A stretch of 64,000 bases of DNA from Gluconobacter sp. Dm-62 (GTDB lineage Bacteria; Pseudomonadota; Alphaproteobacteria; Acetobacterales; Acetobacteraceae): positions 1 through 64,000 of the forward strand of contig NZ_JAERLY010000011.1 in assembly GCF_018256155.1 (NCBI RefSeq), read 5' to 3'. How positions within the stretch are numbered: position 1 is the first letter of the stretch; the number at the start of each line of letters is the position of its first letter. A program made the translations under genes and the position numbers. Shown here piece after piece: positions 63,040 to 64,000 of this stretch. Under the pieces are notes generated by a model. The model saw only the letters and a program-made list of their open reading frames with translations, was not told the origin of the DNA and did not search any database.

Positions 63040-63669
63040 TCAGCCTGAACTCAGGGGAAAGTCATCCTGCCACAGCAGAGGCTGGAGCGTGAATGTCCGG
63101 CGCAGGATGACTTCCAGATCGGACTTGCCCTCGGTCTTGATCCATTCGTCCAGGGCGGTCCGGAAGGTCGCAATTGCCGTCCGGGCCAGAAGACGGGCCA
63201 CCAGAGACGGCATTTCAGTCGCAGGCAGCCGGGCGATCAGGGCGGAAGCGAGCGTTTCCTCCCATTCGGAATATCGGCGCAGAGCCATATCCCGCAGGGC
63301 TGGCGTCCCTTCCACGAGCCTGACAACCGCATAGGCATCCATCCTGTCGGACGAATAGCACGCCACAACCGGCACCAGTCCTGCCAGAACCGCATCCTGT
63401 AACGGAACATCCAGCGGCACATCCCGAATGGCGTCGGTCAGGATCGTGGTCACGCCATCGGTCCAGGCAAGAATGATGTCCGCCTTACCTGGGAAATACC
63501 GGAACAGCGTCCTACGTGAAATCTGGGCAGCTTCGGCGATCTCGTCGACGGAAGTCTCTTCATAACCATAAGTCGAGAACAGGCGCATGGCCTCACGCAC
63601 CAGCGCGGCGTGGGTACGATCCTTCTTGCGCTGCCGGAGCGGCCCGTCCTGTTCTGCGTCAGTCGTCAT
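63040..63669 (-). CDS. TetR-family transcriptional regulator
   Basis: The 209-residue product has a TetR helix-turn-helix at residues about 20-65 (ALVREAMRLFSTYGYEETSVDEIAEAAQISRRTLFRYFPGKADIILAW). An all-helical ligand domain follows. It converges on the TonB receptor gene with a 3-base gap. The only strong palindrome nearby is the one before that receptor gene, so regulation at a distance of 2.3 kb is proposed, not shown. Confidence 0.88.
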   Translation of the reverse strand: MTTDAEQDGPLRQRKKDRTHAALVREAMRLFSTYGYEETSVDEIAEAAQISRRTLFRYFPGKADIILAWTDGVTTILTDAIRDVPLDVPLQDAVLAGLVPVVACYSSDRMDAYAVVRLVEGTPALRDMALRRYSEWEETLASALIARLPATEMPSLVARLLARTAIATFRTALDEWIKTEGKSDLEVILRRTFTLQPLLWQDDFPLSSG

Positions 63670-63724
63670 GCCGTCCAGTTATCCCGAAGTCCCGAAAGAG
63701 CATAGACCCGATCTGAAAAACCCG

Positions 63725-64000
63725 TCAGGCCACAAGCCTGTAACGGGCACGAACCAGAACGTCATTTTCAAGCTGTTGCCGGACCGACACAAGGTCCTGC
63801 GGGGCAGTCAGAACTGCGACTTCTTCAAAAAACGGGCGCCTGCCTGTGACACGGTCCTGAAAAACCTGCGCCAGCACCATGCCTACGGGATCCCGCGTAC
63901 AACACAGACATCCCAATGCGTGACGGTTCATAAAGGGTGACGGCGCAGGAATATCAGCCACGTCGCCCCATCCGCCATCCTGCCCGGGATCACCGAGAAG
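63725..64000 (-). CDS. C-terminal part of an unidentified cysteine-motif protein (partial, possibly CobW-like)
   Basis: The minus-strand frame is open from the right edge to the stop at 63725, giving 91 residues, so the start lies outside the window. MNRHALGCLCCTRDP resembles the GCxCC metal motif of CobW/COG0523 GTPases. The following VFQDRVTGRRPFFEEVAVLTAPQDL could be the strand where those proteins continue. No P-loop can be seen because the N-terminus is missing. The protein ends early for a full CobW, so it may be a distinct relative. Confidence 0.5.
   Translation of the reverse strand, partial: LLGDPGQDGGWGDVADIPAPSPFMNRHALGCLCCTRDPVGMVLAQVFQDRVTGRRPFFEEVAVLTAPQDLVSVRQQLENDVLVRARYRLVA

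Noticed and set aside
1-64000. Search for CRISPR arrays, tRNA/rRNA genes, insertion sequences, phage genes or toxin-antitoxin pairs
   Set aside because: No spaced direct repeats, transposase or integrase motifs, or recognisable RNA genes were seen by eye. The region reads as stable chromosomal core with some lineage-specific genes.

Overview
The window looks like chromosome from an acetic acid bacterium, most likely Gluconobacter or a close relative. The main pointers are a three-subunit membrane-bound FAD sorbitol-type dehydrogenase (small subunit, GMC flavoprotein, tri-haem cytochrome c) beside a lactate permease and a glpR-glpD-glpF-glpK glycerol block. An aerobic alphaproteobacterial cobalamin pathway (cobG, cobN, bluB) fits the same picture. 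This is inference from gene content; no marker RNA gene is present. I saw no rRNA, tRNA, insertion sequence, phage gene or CRISPR array.

Left edge (1-5.4 kb): the end of an unidentified gene, an exported retropepsin-like protein that has lost both catalytic aspartates, and a lysine/2-aminoadipate catabolic pair (ALDH7-type semialdehyde dehydrogenase and HglS-type 2-oxoadipate dioxygenase/decarboxylase) with a divergent LysR regulator.

5.5-29.2 kb: a nearly complete late and middle cobalamin pathway. Minus-strand blocks (cobD-phosphatase-like; cobQ-cobO-cobB; cobM-cobE-cobL; cobJ-I-H-G-N-W-DUF1636; cobU) alternate with lone plus-strand genes (cbiB, cbiD, cobK) packed almost without spacers. 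cobT-cobS and cbtB-cbtA-bluB run on the plus strand. Two cobalamin riboswitches flank the central divergent cobU|cobT promoter, one after cobU and one after cobS, so they can control biosynthesis on one side and cobalt uptake plus lower-ligand synthesis on the other. cbiD is present and no cobF is seen, an anaerobic-type C1 methyltransferase inside an otherwise aerobic set.

29.3-39.1 kb: an IsdG-type haem monooxygenase, a YqhD-type aldehyde reductase, an MdaB-type quinone reductase with a divergent LysR gene, another LysR gene divergent from an EmrB-EmrA-NodT tripartite efflux operon, and an S1/P1 nuclease.

39.1-52.7 kb: periplasmic oxidation and glycerol use. An AT-rich leader precedes a lactate permease; then come the sldSLC-like operon, an orphan Rieske oxygenase, glpK-glpF-glpD-glpR with a perfect inverted repeat before glpD, and an RcnB-like exported protein.

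52.7-64 kb: ribokinase, a YceI-like protein, a second efflux operon (YtcA-like lipoprotein, HlyD, FUSC, NodT lipoprotein), a KGG-repeat stress protein, a deoxyribonucleotidase-like protein, and a TonB-dependent receptor behind a perfect 25-bp palindrome with a convergent TetR gene. The window ends inside an unidentified minus-strand gene.
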